A stretch of 11,205 nt of DNA from the NCBI GenBank assembly GCA_964344775.1, contig CAYFOO010000046.1, positions 1-11,205 on the forward strand, written 5' to 3'. Shown here piece by piece: positions 1 through 7,034 of the stretch. Each line of letters opens with the position of its first letter. Position 1 is the first letter of the stretch. A model generated the notes under the pieces. That model saw only the letters and a program-made list of their open reading frames with translations. It was not told where the DNA came from and made no database searches. Source of the DNA: CAYFMH01 sp964344775. GTDB taxonomy: Bacteria > Patescibacteriota > Gracilibacteria > UBA4473. The translations under genes were made by a program, and so were the position numbers.

Positions 1-102
1 TTTATTTAAGTGTTTCTAATTAAATCCAGTTTAAAAAATTGGGGTCTTTTGAGATCAGTAAGTTTAAAAATAAAAAGAACAATTTTATCACCCTCCTCTC
101 AA

Positions 103-132
103 TCTCCTCCCCTCAAGGGAGGAGAGGTTTTT
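103..132 (+). terminator. Rho-independent terminator of an upstream gene
   Basis: A 9-bp perfect stem (103-111 with 117-125, GC-rich, loop CTCAA) is followed by GG and then five T (128-132), the layout of an intrinsic terminator on the plus strand. All three plus frames are closed by stops within the first 24 bases, so any upstream plus gene has ended before the hairpin. The rest of 1-208 holds no gene that I can see. The element also belongs to a group of short GC-rich palindromes in this window, so it may be a dispersed repeat serving as terminator. Confidence 0.6.
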
Positions 133-173
133 AGATTTAGGGAAAACTCGAATTGACGATTTTGACAAAATTG

Positions 174-198
174 CTAAAGTCCTCGGGCTTTAGTTTTT
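174..198 (+). promoter_or_regulatory. Hairpin immediately upstream of secY
   Basis: Positions 174-181 pair with 186-193 (8 bp, one G-U) around a CTCG tetraloop, followed directly by five T (194-198). The secY ATG is only 10 nt further on. As RNA it could act as a terminator or attenuator. As DNA it could be an operator inside a weak promoter, with TTGCTA at 171-176 and TTTTAT at 195-200 placed 8 nt from the ATG. A second promoter option is TTGACG 153-158 with TAAAGT 175-180. The sequence alone does not decide between these roles. Confidence 0.45.
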
Positions 199-208
199 AT
201 CTAACAAC

Positions 209-1501
209 ATGGACAATCTATTCCAAAAAATTCATCAGATCTGGACCACCAGAGGGCTTCGTGACAAGATTTTATTTACCGTCGCAATGTTGGTCGTTTT
301 TCGGATTCTCGCTCATATCACTATCCCCGGAGCGGATATTGAAGCTATTCGACAAGTAATCGATACACAACAGCAAGGATCAATTCTCAGTGTGTTTTCT
401 CTCCTGACCGGAGGGGCGATGGAGAATTTCTCCATCGTGCTGATGGGACTCACGCCGTACATCAACGCGTCCATCATTATGCAGCTTCTCACCGTGATTG
501 TACCATCTCTTGAGAATCTCAAGAAGGAAGGAGAAATTGGACAGAAAAAAATCAGTCAGTACACCCGAATGTTGACTGTGCCATTGGCTTTCATGCAGAG
601 TTATGGGATGATGCTCCTCATCAATCGATTTTCCCCCGTACCGATCATCGATACGGATATCATGAATATGCTGCCAATGATGGTGACGGTGACAGCTGGG
701 ACAATGTTTATCATGTGGCTGGGAGAACTCATCAGTGAAAAAGGTATCGGAAATGGGATTTCAGTAATCATCTTTGCCGGTATCGTGGCGACTGTACCAC
801 AGCAGATTGCTGGATCTTTTCAGGCAGCTACAGCTCCAGTGATTGCGGCTTTGATTGTAGCGACTTTGCTTTTAACGCTTTTTGTCGTGTACGTTTCTGA
901 GTCAGAGCGTCGTGTGCCCGTGGTGTATGCTGGCCGGAAAACCACTGCTCAGCAAAAGTCTTTTCTTCCGCTCAAAATCAACCAAGCTGGGATGATCCCG
1001 ATCATCTTTGCGGTTTCGATGATCTCTATGCCATCCATTTTGTCACAATTTTTCGTTCAATCGGATTCAGCTGTGTTGCGACAGTTTGCGGAATTCACGC
1101 TCAAACACCTCAATCCAGGTTCTCCGACTTTTTGGTACAATGTGTTTTATGCCGCGTTAATCTTTGGATTTACGTACTTCTACGTGTCCATCGTCTTCGA
1201 ACCAAAGAAAGTAGCCGACAACATCCAGAACCGTGGAGGATTCGTCCCTGGGTATCGTCCAGGTACCGAAACCGAAACATTCTTCGACAAAGTGATCAAT
1301 CGGCTTTGTTTCTGGGGTGGAGCATTTTTGGCCTTTGTGGCCGTGGTGCCGCTCCTTTTTCAGAACTGGGTGGGGGGCGGAAGTGGTTCGATTTCACTCT
1401 TCATTTCTGGAGCAGGGATGATCATCGTGGTATCTGTGGTGTTGGATTTGATCCGTCGAATAAACGCACAGCTGGTGATGCATGATTATGAGAAATTATA
1501 G
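209..1501 (+). CDS. secY: Preprotein translocase subunit SecY
   Basis: SecY is the channel-forming membrane subunit of the Sec translocon; with SecE/SecG it passes unfolded precursors out of the cytoplasm and inserts membrane proteins. The 430-residue product has the usual SecY length and about ten hydrophobic segments. Visible family blocks are the plug and second membrane segment with LTPYINASIIMQLL (81-94), KEGEIGQKKISQYTR (106-120), WLGELISEKGIGNGIS (170-185), the cytosolic loop ESERRVPVVYAGRK (231-244), LPLKINQAGMIPIIFA (253-268) and GGFVPGYRPGTET (343-355). The start is the ATG at 209; no Shine-Dalgarno sequence precedes it, and a hairpin lies just upstream. In most bacteria secY sits in the spc ribosomal-protein operon between rplO and adk. 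Here a terminator precedes it and murC follows with its own promoter, so it looks monocistronic. No clear terminator follows the TAG stop. Confidence 0.97.
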   Translation: MDNLFQKIHQIWTTRGLRDKILFTVAMLVVFRILAHITIPGADIEAIRQVIDTQQQGSILSVFSLLTGGAMENFSIVLMGLTPYINASIIMQLLTVIVPSLENLKKEGEIGQKKISQYTRMLTVPLAFMQSYGMMLLINRFSPVPIIDTDIMNMLPMMVTVTAGTMFIMWLGELISEKGIGNGISVIIFAGIVATVPQQIAGSFQAATAPVIAALIVATLLLTLFVVYVSESERRVPVVYAGRKTTAQQKSFLPLKINQAGMIPIIFAVSMISMPSILSQFFVQSDSAVLRQFAEFTLKHLNPGSPTFWYNVFYAALIFGFTYFYVSIVFEPKKVADNIQNRGGFVPGYRPGTETETFFDKVINRLCFWGGAFLAFVAVVPLLFQNWVGGGSGSISLFISGAGMIIVVSVVLDLIRRINAQLVMHDYEKL

Positions 1502-1505
1502 GAAA

Positions 1506-1533
1506 GTAGAAGTTAGAAGGCAGAAGGTGGAGC
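1506..1533 (+). repeat. Degenerate heptamer array GTAGAAG-like
   Basis: Four consecutive 7-nt units can be read: GTAGAAG, TTAGAAG, GCAGAAG, GTGGAGC. The first three share NNAGAAG and the fourth is weaker. The array lies between the secY stop and the murC promoter and ends 41 nt before the murC ATG. A very similar array occurs at 6870-6897 beside the malic enzyme promoter. Its role is unknown; it may be a decayed simple-sequence repeat or an upstream promoter element. Confidence 0.5.
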
Positions 1534-1557
1534 AGGATTTTTAAATATTTTTTTTTG

Positions 1558-1566
1558 TGCTATCCT
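1558..1566 (+). promoter_or_regulatory. Extended -10 promoter of murC, leaderless geometry
   Basis: TGC followed by TATCCT (1561-1566) is an extended -10 element. The murC ATG at 1574 lies 7 nt after it, where transcription would be expected to start, so the message would begin at or next to the start codon. The -35 region (about 1538-1543) is only T-rich. No Shine-Dalgarno sequence is present, which agrees with leaderless initiation. Confidence 0.45.
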
Positions 1567-1573
1567 TTTTTTG

Positions 1574-2833
1574 ATGCACATCCATTTTATTGGGATCGGG
1601 GGGATCGGGATTTCTGCGTTGGCACAGTTTTGTCATGAGCGGGGAGATCAGGTTTCCGGATCTGATTTGTCAGAGACGGGGATTTTGGCAAAACTTAAGG
1701 AGCAGGGGATTAAAGTTTTTGTTCCGCAGAAAACAGAGAATATTCCAGAGCAATGTGATTTAGTGGTTTATTCTGAGGCGGTATCAGTGGATAATCCAGA
1801 GAGAGTAGAGGCTAAAAATCGAGGAATCCGGGAAAAATCCTATTTTGCGTATCTTGGATATGTTTCCCGAGACTTCCGGACGATCGCGGTGTGTGGGACG
1901 CATGGGAAGACTACGACAGTAGGACTTCTGGCTTCGGGGTTTCAGGTGGCTGAGTTTGACGCCACTGTTTTCGTGGGATCGAAGTTGCGAGAGTTTGAGA
2001 GTTCCAACTTTCACCCAGGAAGTAATGATTGGCTTCTGGTCGAGGCCTGTGAGTACCGCAATAATTTTCAGTTTCTACATCCAGAAATAGTTATTTTGAC
2101 CAATGCAGAACTGGATCACACGGATTTTTATCGTGATGCAGATCATTATCGAGACACTTTTGCTGATTTTTGTAAGGATGCCAAGATCGTGATTTATCAC
2201 GAGGGAGACACAGATGCGGAAGCTGTTTTAAAAGATTTTTCTGGGGAAAAGATTGTTGTGAAAGCAGGGGAGACGCAAGATTTTGCGTCTTTACAAATCT
2301 CAGGGGCACATAATCGGGCCAATGCAGCTCTGGCTTTTGCTTTGGCTCAGTATTTGGAGTTGGATTTAGAAAAGTTTAAGCAGGGGCTCGAAAGCTACCG
2401 AGGTGCTTGGCGACGTCAGGAGTTTCTGGGGGAAATAAATGGGGTTCAGGTTTTCGATGACTATGGACATCATCCAACTGAGATACGGGCGACACTGCAG
2501 GCTTTCCGAGAACGATTTCCAGATTGGAAGGTTGGTTTGATTTTTGAGCCGCATCAATTTTCTCGAACTCGTCAGTTTTTCAGTGAATTTTGTGAAGCCC
2601 TTTCTCAAGCAGATGAAGTAGGTATTTTCCCAATCTATGCTGCACGGGATACGGAGAAGGATAAGTTGGCTGTTTCCGTACAGGATTTGATTGATCATAT
2701 TTCCGGAGCCGAAAAAATAGAAACGCAGAAAGATGCACAAAATTTTGTAAAAAACTTGGAGGCAGGAGATGTATTGCTTTTTATGGGGGCAGGCGTGATT
2801 GATCAGTTTGCAAAAGAATTTTTGGATCAATAA
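1574..2833 (+). CDS. murC: UDP-N-acetylmuramate--L-alanine ligase MurC
   Basis: MurC is the cytoplasmic ATP-dependent ligase that adds L-alanine to UDP-N-acetylmuramic acid, the first amino-acid step of peptidoglycan precursor synthesis. The 419-residue product shows the three Mur ligase domains: UDP-sugar-binding Rossmann loop GIGGIG (7-12); P-loop GTHGKTTT (108-115) with EACEYRNNF (157-165) and TNAELDHTDFY (176-186) in the central ATPase domain, and HNRAN (246-250) at its end; and DDYGHHPTEI (295-304) with PHQFSRT (326-332) in the C-terminal domain. The DDYGHHPTEIRAT block and the Ala-ligase style C-terminus point to MurC rather than MurD/E/F. The related recycling ligase Mpl is less likely. 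It is shorter than typical MurC (about 460-490). The ATG at 1574 is preferred over the TTG at 1571 because the -10 spacing and family N-terminus fit it. It is not in a visible dcw cluster; the next gene is convergent. Confidence 0.93.
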   Translation: MHIHFIGIGGIGISALAQFCHERGDQVSGSDLSETGILAKLKEQGIKVFVPQKTENIPEQCDLVVYSEAVSVDNPERVEAKNRGIREKSYFAYLGYVSRDFRTIAVCGTHGKTTTVGLLASGFQVAEFDATVFVGSKLREFESSNFHPGSNDWLLVEACEYRNNFQFLHPEIVILTNAELDHTDFYRDADHYRDTFADFCKDAKIVIYHEGDTDAEAVLKDFSGEKIVVKAGETQDFASLQISGAHNRANAALAFALAQYLELDLEKFKQGLESYRGAWRRQEFLGEINGVQVFDDYGHHPTEIRATLQAFRERFPDWKVGLIFEPHQFSRTRQFFSEFCEALSQADEVGIFPIYAARDTEKDKLAVSVQDLIDHISGAEKIETQKDAQNFVKNLEAGDVLLFMGAGVIDQFAKEFLDQ

Positions 2834-2865
2834 AAAAACATCCCGACAAGGCAGGACGTTTTTTT
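2832..2865. terminator. Bidirectional terminator between convergent genes
   Basis: An A7 run, an imperfect stem (about 2839-2845 with 2852-2858, two mismatches, loop ACAAGG) and a T7 run (2859-2865) lie directly after the murC stop. Read on either strand the hairpin is followed by a T tract, so it can end both murC and the minus-strand surface protein gene that stops at 2885. Confidence 0.7.
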
Positions 2866-2884
2866 GTGTTTTTTAATTAAGCGA

Positions 2885-4177
2885 TTAGTCTTTTTTTCTC
2901 ATGGCTCCGAAGACCATCAATCCGAGTCCAGCAATAGCAACAAGAGCAAAGAGTTCTGGACCAGTACTTGGTAGTAGTGGTGCAGAACCATGGACCACTT
3001 CTTCTGCAGCAACTGCTTCACCTTCTTCATGTGTGTCCATAGCTAGTTCTCCGTGTGGATAAGTATTACTACTACCCCCTTCTCCAAACTTATTTCTCAT
3101 TTGTAAAACGTAGTTTATAAACCCGTCTTTCATATCTCCTTCTGCCATTTCTCCTCCCACCTCTTCACTTCCTCCTTCAGAAACACGCCCGAGCCTTCCG
3201 GCATTGAGTTTTCTAACTGTTTCTAAGTCATCTCCTGTTAGGCCTTCTTCGTCTACCTCTCGATCCAGTTGGTCTCGAGTTCCTCGGAATTTAATATATC
3301 CGGGACGAATATCTGGAGTATCCTCAGCGATAGCAGTTGTTCCCTCAAAGTCTTCTGCCATTTCTTCATCCCCATAATAACCTTCATCAATAAATTCTTC
3401 TTCATCAATAAAATCATCGTCCATAGATAGACATTTTTTGCCGTCATCACTCAGCTCATATCCTCCGTTACAAGTAATAGCACATTCTGGCACAGAACCG
3501 ACTACTCCATTTTTTATTTCATCTCTTGGGCATTCAGAAAAAGACTCTTTTATCAGCGACAAAGCATTGATCTTCGAGATTTCCAGGGCACAAAGTCCGT
3601 TTTGTACATAACAGTAGTCATCTGTTGTGATCTTCCAGGTATTATTGTCCTGTGGATAGGCAACTTTTAGTTTTATCCCATCTTTTTCGTTGACCGGTAA
3701 TACTACTGCTGCCGCTGGAGAAAAGTTAAATGTTTCATTTGGAAGCCCCCATTGAAAAGTGTCCACAATAGTAAAATCATCCCCTTCCTTTGATGTCCCT
3801 TTGAATTCGATATCACTGAGCTTTGGGAGTCGTCCTGAAGAAGGGGCTGTGAATTGCCCTTCCCACCAAGTTTTGCGTGTATCTTCTTCAGTCCATTTTC
3901 GCGAACTAGTAATCTTTGTTCCTCCAGACACCATCATCCTTGGGAAATCACCGATTCGTGCATCTGCAACAGTGACTGTTCCGACTCCTTCAATTTTTAC
4001 AGAACTTACTAATGTATTTGCTTCTGGATCAGATGGAGGGTCTACATCTTCAATGAGTACGCCCCGAGGAAAGAAGAGGTCATCATCCACGGGACCATCA
4101 ATTTTATCAACTGCCATGGTAGCAAGAGGAATGCTGAGGAAGCCGATGCCGAGAGCGATAAGGTGAACTTGTTTCAT
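2885..4177 (-). CDS. Secreted acidic protein with C-terminal LPSTG anchor signal
   Basis: I do not recognise a family for the whole protein (430 residues). It starts with a Sec signal peptide (about 1-22, basic start, hydrophobic core, likely cleavage after ATMA). The N-terminal half (about 25-200) looks mostly beta-rich. A small Cys-rich module follows, with Cys at 189, 196, 216, 232, 236 and 249 and a GYELSDDGKKC tail, resembling short EGF-like or Cys-knot repeats. Residues about 252-320 are very acidic (MDDDFIDEEEFIDE), and 330-400 are Gly/Glu-rich and probably disordered. The C-terminus is a sorting signal: LPSTG (402-406), PE, a hydrophobic segment (408-424) and the basic tail RKKD. The LPxTG pattern predicts attachment by a sortase, or simple membrane anchoring if none exists. 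A perfect TATAAT lies 8 nt before the ATG, and no ribosome binding site is seen. It shares a 209-bp divergent region with the lipoprotein gene. Confidence 0.85.
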   Translation of the reverse strand: MKQVHLIALGIGFLSIPLATMAVDKIDGPVDDDLFFPRGVLIEDVDPPSDPEANTLVSSVKIEGVGTVTVADARIGDFPRMMVSGGTKITSSRKWTEEDTRKTWWEGQFTAPSSGRLPKLSDIEFKGTSKEGDDFTIVDTFQWGLPNETFNFSPAAAVVLPVNEKDGIKLKVAYPQDNNTWKITTDDYCYVQNGLCALEISKINALSLIKESFSECPRDEIKNGVVGSVPECAITCNGGYELSDDGKKCLSMDDDFIDEEEFIDEGYYGDEEMAEDFEGTTAIAEDTPDIRPGYIKFRGTRDQLDREVDEEGLTGDDLETVRKLNAGRLGRVSEGGSEEVGGEMAEGDMKDGFINYVLQMRNKFGEGGSSNTYPHGELAMDTHEEGEAVAAEEVVHGSAPLLPSTGPELFALVAIAGLGLMVFGAMRKKD

Positions 4178-4185
4178 TATTTATT

Positions 4186-4191
4186 ATTATA
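4186..4191 (-). promoter_or_regulatory. Perfect -10 box of the surface protein gene, leaderless geometry
   Basis: On the minus strand TATAAT occupies 4191-4186 and the ATG begins at 4177, leaving 8 nt. Transcription would start essentially at the ATG. I see no convincing -35 hexamer 16-18 nt upstream. The surrounding divergent region 4178-4386 is very AT-rich and otherwise shows only the plus-strand promoter at 4337-4356. Confidence 0.5.
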
Positions 4192-4336
4192 GAATATAAA
4201 TTCAATGTTCATTTTAAGTTGATTATTTGTAGCGTGCAAATTTTTTATTCAATTTTCGGTGGCGGAGAAAGTGGTTTTATGTTTTTGTGTATTTTTAATA
4301 GAAGTTTGTTTATTTTTTGTTTTGTTATAAAAAGTA

Positions 4337-4356
4337 TTGACAAAGTATGGTATAAA
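4337..4356 (+). promoter_or_regulatory. Probable promoter of the lipoprotein gene
   Basis: A consensus TTGACA (4337-4342) and an extended -10 TGG-TATAAA (4348-4356) are present, but their mutual spacing (8 nt) is too short for both to serve one promoter. The extended -10 alone would start transcription near 4363, about 24 nt before the ATG at 4387. A second option is TACTAT (4372-4377), 9 nt before that ATG, which would give a leaderless message. Confidence 0.4.
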
Positions 4357-4386
4357 TATAAACAAAAATTGTACTATTAAATAAGT

Positions 4387-5661
4387 ATGAATAATTGTGA
4401 AAATTTCCTCAAGCAAGGATTGGACCGTACACCTGTTCTTTTAAATAGAATGGGGCGTGTGCGTGTGATGGGACAGGCTAATAGATTTCGAGGGGCTGTT
4501 GCTGCTATTATTTTGGGAGTGGTGCTTTCGGGGTGTCAACAGATTGATAAAAAGCATGATTTTTCAGCAGGTGCGGAGGGATTAACTCCTCAACCAGTAG
4601 AAACAGTAGAAGACATACCTCCTCCAGAAGTAAAAAAGGAAAAAGTCCCTCTTCCTGAAAGACAAGAAGAATCAAAAAAAAGAAGAGATATTTCAACATT
4701 TTCAAAAACAGGGAATTTGGATACCGATTTAGAAATGGCAGAAAAAGCTTTGCAAAGTTGGGATCTTAGATGGCCTTTGCATGAGTTTGGGTATCGGGAG
4801 AGGCGGTGGGAGAAAATGTGGACAAAAGATTTTGAAGGAAGGCCTTTTTTAGGACAAACCTATGCTGCTGAAGACCTAAAAGGAAAAAAAGGAATGTTAT
4901 ATTTTTTAAGAGCCACAAAAAGAATCCTCGAAAAAAGAATAACAGGGATACGGGATTTTCAGTCACGAATAACTAATGTCTGTGGAGGCCAAATAGGGGA
5001 TTTTGTAGATAGTTTTTTTGAAACAAATAAAGCATATGAAAAATGGGTAAGAGAAAGAGAGGTGGCATTGCGAGATAAATCTATTAGGAAGTATGAAATG
5101 GTGCCTGATTGGTGGTCTGTGATAGTGACAAGAAGTCAAAAAATTAAAATTTTGTCACATGATAAAAGTGCATTATTTTATGAAAATTTAAGACCAGATT
5201 CAGACAACGAGGATTCCGAAGACAAAGCAAAGTACATGACGTATGTATTTCAATTTCCTATAATGACGGCCGAAGAGGCTACACAAATGTCATCACTACA
5301 GTTGACTCAGCCACCAGGGAAGAGACTTGATTATGCTTTTGTTTTTGTAGATGAGATGAATCCAAAAACAGGAAAAAAAGAATCTGTGCTTCGGGCGAGA
5401 GGGATTCCTCAGTGTAGGGCAAAAAAAAGAGGAATATTTATGGTAGAACCAATACCAATAACGGTTATAAAAAAAGGTAAGAATGGAGAAAAAATAACAA
5501 AAGTAGAAAACAGAATCCCTTGTGGCTGGGTTTCAGAAATCCGTGATATTGTTGATCCAAAAATAATTCGTGCTTTTCAGGAATCAATTTCAGCTACTTT
5601 CCTTGCAGTGAAAGAAGTAGAAGCTTGCACCGGAAATTTAGAAAGTGTACCGAATCGTTAA
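4387..5661 (+). CDS. Lipoprotein of unknown family
   Basis: I do not recognise this protein (424 residues from the first ATG). A hydrophobic stretch AVAAIILGVVLSGC ends in a lipobox (LSGC, Cys50), so it should be lipid-modified and held on the outer face of the membrane. From the ATG at 4387 the n-region would be unusually long; starts at 4450 (Met22) or 4468 (Met28) give a normal signal peptide of about 22-28 residues and may be the true start. After the Cys comes a Pro/Glu/Lys-rich linker (about 64-100), then a folded region rich in Trp, Arg and Lys. Four further Cys (199, 343, 379, 414) could form two disulfides. The coding sequence is very A-rich with long A runs, more so than secY or murC. 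It is divergent from the LPSTG protein, which suggests but does not prove a shared envelope role. Confidence 0.8.
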   Translation: MNNCENFLKQGLDRTPVLLNRMGRVRVMGQANRFRGAVAAIILGVVLSGCQQIDKKHDFSAGAEGLTPQPVETVEDIPPPEVKKEKVPLPERQEESKKRRDISTFSKTGNLDTDLEMAEKALQSWDLRWPLHEFGYRERRWEKMWTKDFEGRPFLGQTYAAEDLKGKKGMLYFLRATKRILEKRITGIRDFQSRITNVCGGQIGDFVDSFFETNKAYEKWVREREVALRDKSIRKYEMVPDWWSVIVTRSQKIKILSHDKSALFYENLRPDSDNEDSEDKAKYMTYVFQFPIMTAEEATQMSSLQLTQPPGKRLDYAFVFVDEMNPKTGKKESVLRARGIPQCRAKKRGIFMVEPIPITVIKKGKNGEKITKVENRIPCGWVSEIRDIVDPKIIRAFQESISATFLAVKEVEACTGNLESVPNR

Positions 5662-5665
5662 ACAC

Positions 5666-5685
5666 CAAAATTGAAATCAATTTTG
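5666..5685. terminator. AT-rich palindrome between convergent genes
   Basis: Positions 5666-5674 and 5677-5685 form a 9-bp inverted repeat with a 2-nt centre (CAAAATTGA and TCAATTTTG). It fills the 37-bp gap between the lipoprotein stop and the malic enzyme stop. Position and symmetry suggest a bidirectional terminator, but the stem is AT-rich and no separate T tract follows, so it is weak. Confidence 0.4.
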
Positions 5686-5698
5686 CAGGAGTTTATAT

Positions 5699-6829
5699 CT
5701 AGGCAAATTTCTTTGCTGACTCGGCTACTGCCTTCGGCACTTCCGGATCAAAAGGATCCGCAATGATTTTTTCCGGTGTTGGATCTTGGAGCACATTGGC
5801 CAGTGCTTCGGCGGCGGCGATTTTCATTTCTGTAGTAATTTTTGTAATTCCCGCATCGAGCAGCCCCCGGAAAAATCCTGGGAAAATCAGCGAATTATTG
5901 ATTTGATTTGGAAAATCTGATCGGCCAGTGGCAACGATTTTTGCCCCAGCTTCCCGTGCTTCATCTGGAAATATTTCTGGAGTGGGGTTGGCCATGGCAA
6001 AAATAATAGCGTCTTTATTCATCGATTTTACCATTTCGGGCGTGACGAGGCCGGCTTTTGAAACACCAATAAACACGTCAGCTCCTTTTAGTGCATCGGC
6101 AATAGTCCCTTTTCGATAGGTACAAAACTCTTTTTTTGAGTCAGTGAGATCTTCTCGTTCACAAGCTACAATTCCTCGAGAATCTACCATCTCCATGTGT
6201 TTGATGTCCCAGGATTTTAATAACTTTGCAATTGCGATTCCGGCAGCACCAGCTCCAGAAAAAACAACCCGAACTTCTGATTTGTTTTTTTCCGTAATTT
6301 TCAGTGCATTAATAAGTCCAGCGAGGACTACCATAGCGGTTCCATGCTGATCATCGTGAAAAACTGGGATGTCCAACTCTTCAATAAGTCGTTCTTCAAT
6401 CTTAAAACATCGTGGAGCAGAAATATCTTCCAAATTAATTCCTCCGAGCGTTGGAGCAATATTTTTTACGGTCTGGATAATTTCCTCCGTATCTTGTGTA
6501 TCGAGTACGATGGGAATAGCATCTACTCCGCCAAATTGTTTGAAAATCATAGATTTTCCTTCCATCACGGGAAGGGCTGCTTCTGGGCCAATATTTCCCA
6601 GGCCCAGTACGGCAGATCCATCAGAGATCACAGCGACCATATTTTTTTTGACCGTTAGTTTTTTTGCTAGTTTTTTATCATCTGCAATGCGTCGGCAGGG
6701 TTCTGCAATTCCGGGGGTATAAAAAATGGATAAGTCTTCGATGGTTTTGAGTTCTTTTTTTAGTCCCGTGTAGATTTGTCCACCAGTTTTTTCTCGAATA
6801 TTTACAGATTCTTCACCGAAGTTTGTCAT
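5699..6829 (-). CDS. Malic enzyme, short bacterial type (oxaloacetate-decarboxylating)
   Basis: Malic enzyme oxidatively decarboxylates malate to pyruvate and CO2 while reducing NAD(P)+; it is cytoplasmic and links C4 acids to pyruvate. The 376-residue product has the length of the compact bacterial enzymes without the phosphotransacetylase tail. Visible motifs are YTPGIAEPCR (37-46, with the catalytic Tyr), SDGSAVLGLGNIGPEAALPVMEGK (69-92), catalytic Lys in FKQFGG (Lys97), metal-binding NLEDISAPRCF (132-142), FHDDQHGTA (157-165), the nucleotide-binding loop SGAGAAG (191-197) and NPTPEI (281-286). VDSRG (215-219) after the second strand places an Asp where the ribose is bound, which would fit NAD+, but I would not fix the cofactor from that. 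The ATG at 6829 is preferred: the upstream in-frame TTG at 6865 belongs to the -35 element of a promoter whose -10 lies 8 nt before the ATG. Confidence 0.93.
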   Translation of the reverse strand: MTNFGEESVNIREKTGGQIYTGLKKELKTIEDLSIFYTPGIAEPCRRIADDKKLAKKLTVKKNMVAVISDGSAVLGLGNIGPEAALPVMEGKSMIFKQFGGVDAIPIVLDTQDTEEIIQTVKNIAPTLGGINLEDISAPRCFKIEERLIEELDIPVFHDDQHGTAMVVLAGLINALKITEKNKSEVRVVFSGAGAAGIAIAKLLKSWDIKHMEMVDSRGIVACEREDLTDSKKEFCTYRKGTIADALKGADVFIGVSKAGLVTPEMVKSMNKDAIIFAMANPTPEIFPDEAREAGAKIVATGRSDFPNQINNSLIFPGFFRGLLDAGITKITTEMKIAAAEALANVLQDPTPEKIIADPFDPEVPKAVAESAKKFA

Positions 6830-6837
6830 TGGTTGGG

Positions 6838-6865
6838 ATTGTAGGGAAAAAGTATTAAGTAGCAA
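6838..6865 (-). promoter_or_regulatory. Promoter of the malic enzyme gene, leaderless geometry
   Basis: On the minus strand TTGCTA (6865-6860), a 16-nt spacer and TACAAT (6843-6838) are followed after 8 nt by the ATG at 6829. No Shine-Dalgarno sequence lies between. The geometry puts transcription start at the start codon. Confidence 0.5.
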
Positions 6866-6869
6866 GGAG

Positions 6870-6897
6870 GTAGAAGTAAGAAGTATGAACGGCGAAG
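6870..6897 (+). repeat. Degenerate heptamer array beside the malic enzyme promoter
   Basis: Four 7-nt units can be read on the plus strand: GTAGAAG, TAAGAAG, TATGAAC, GGCGAAG. The first two match the array at 1506-1519 with one difference in 14 bases. It starts just upstream of the malic enzyme -35 (orientation CTTCTAC toward that gene), with its near end 41 nt from the ATG. Confidence 0.45.
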
Positions 6898-6963
6898 GAA
6901 CTTAACAAATTATTGTATTTGAGCCAAAAAACAAAATTTGACACATTTTTTTATTGTTTTTTC

Positions 6964-6992
6964 TTGACAATATTTAATATCTGTGATATAAG
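6964..6992 (+). promoter_or_regulatory. Strong consensus promoter of the repeat-protein gene
   Basis: TTGACA (6964-6969), a 17-nt spacer and TATAAG (6987-6992) with an upstream TGA extension (6984-6986) make a nearly perfect sigma-70 type promoter, the best in this window. Transcription should start near 6999, giving a leader of about 36 nt to the ATG at 7035. The leader is almost entirely U/A and has no Shine-Dalgarno sequence. Confidence 0.75.
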
Positions 6993-7034
6993 TCTTTCGA
7001 AATCATTTTTATTATTTTTTAATCTTTTTTAAAA

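Noticed and set aside
1..208. tRNA, riboswitch or partial gene in the first 208 bases
   Set aside because: No cloverleaf or CCA end, no conserved riboswitch core and no open frame beyond base 24 on the plus strand; only the two hairpins are visible.
3759..4166. 135-residue plus-strand frame opposite the LPSTG gene
   Set aside because: It is antisense to the signal peptide and N-terminal domain of a well-supported gene, with Ser/Pro-rich shadow composition.
6830..6865. TTG start at 6865 giving a 12-residue longer malic enzyme
   Set aside because: The TTG coincides with a -35 element, the -10 box lies 8 nt before the ATG at 6829, and the extra residues do not resemble the family N-terminus.
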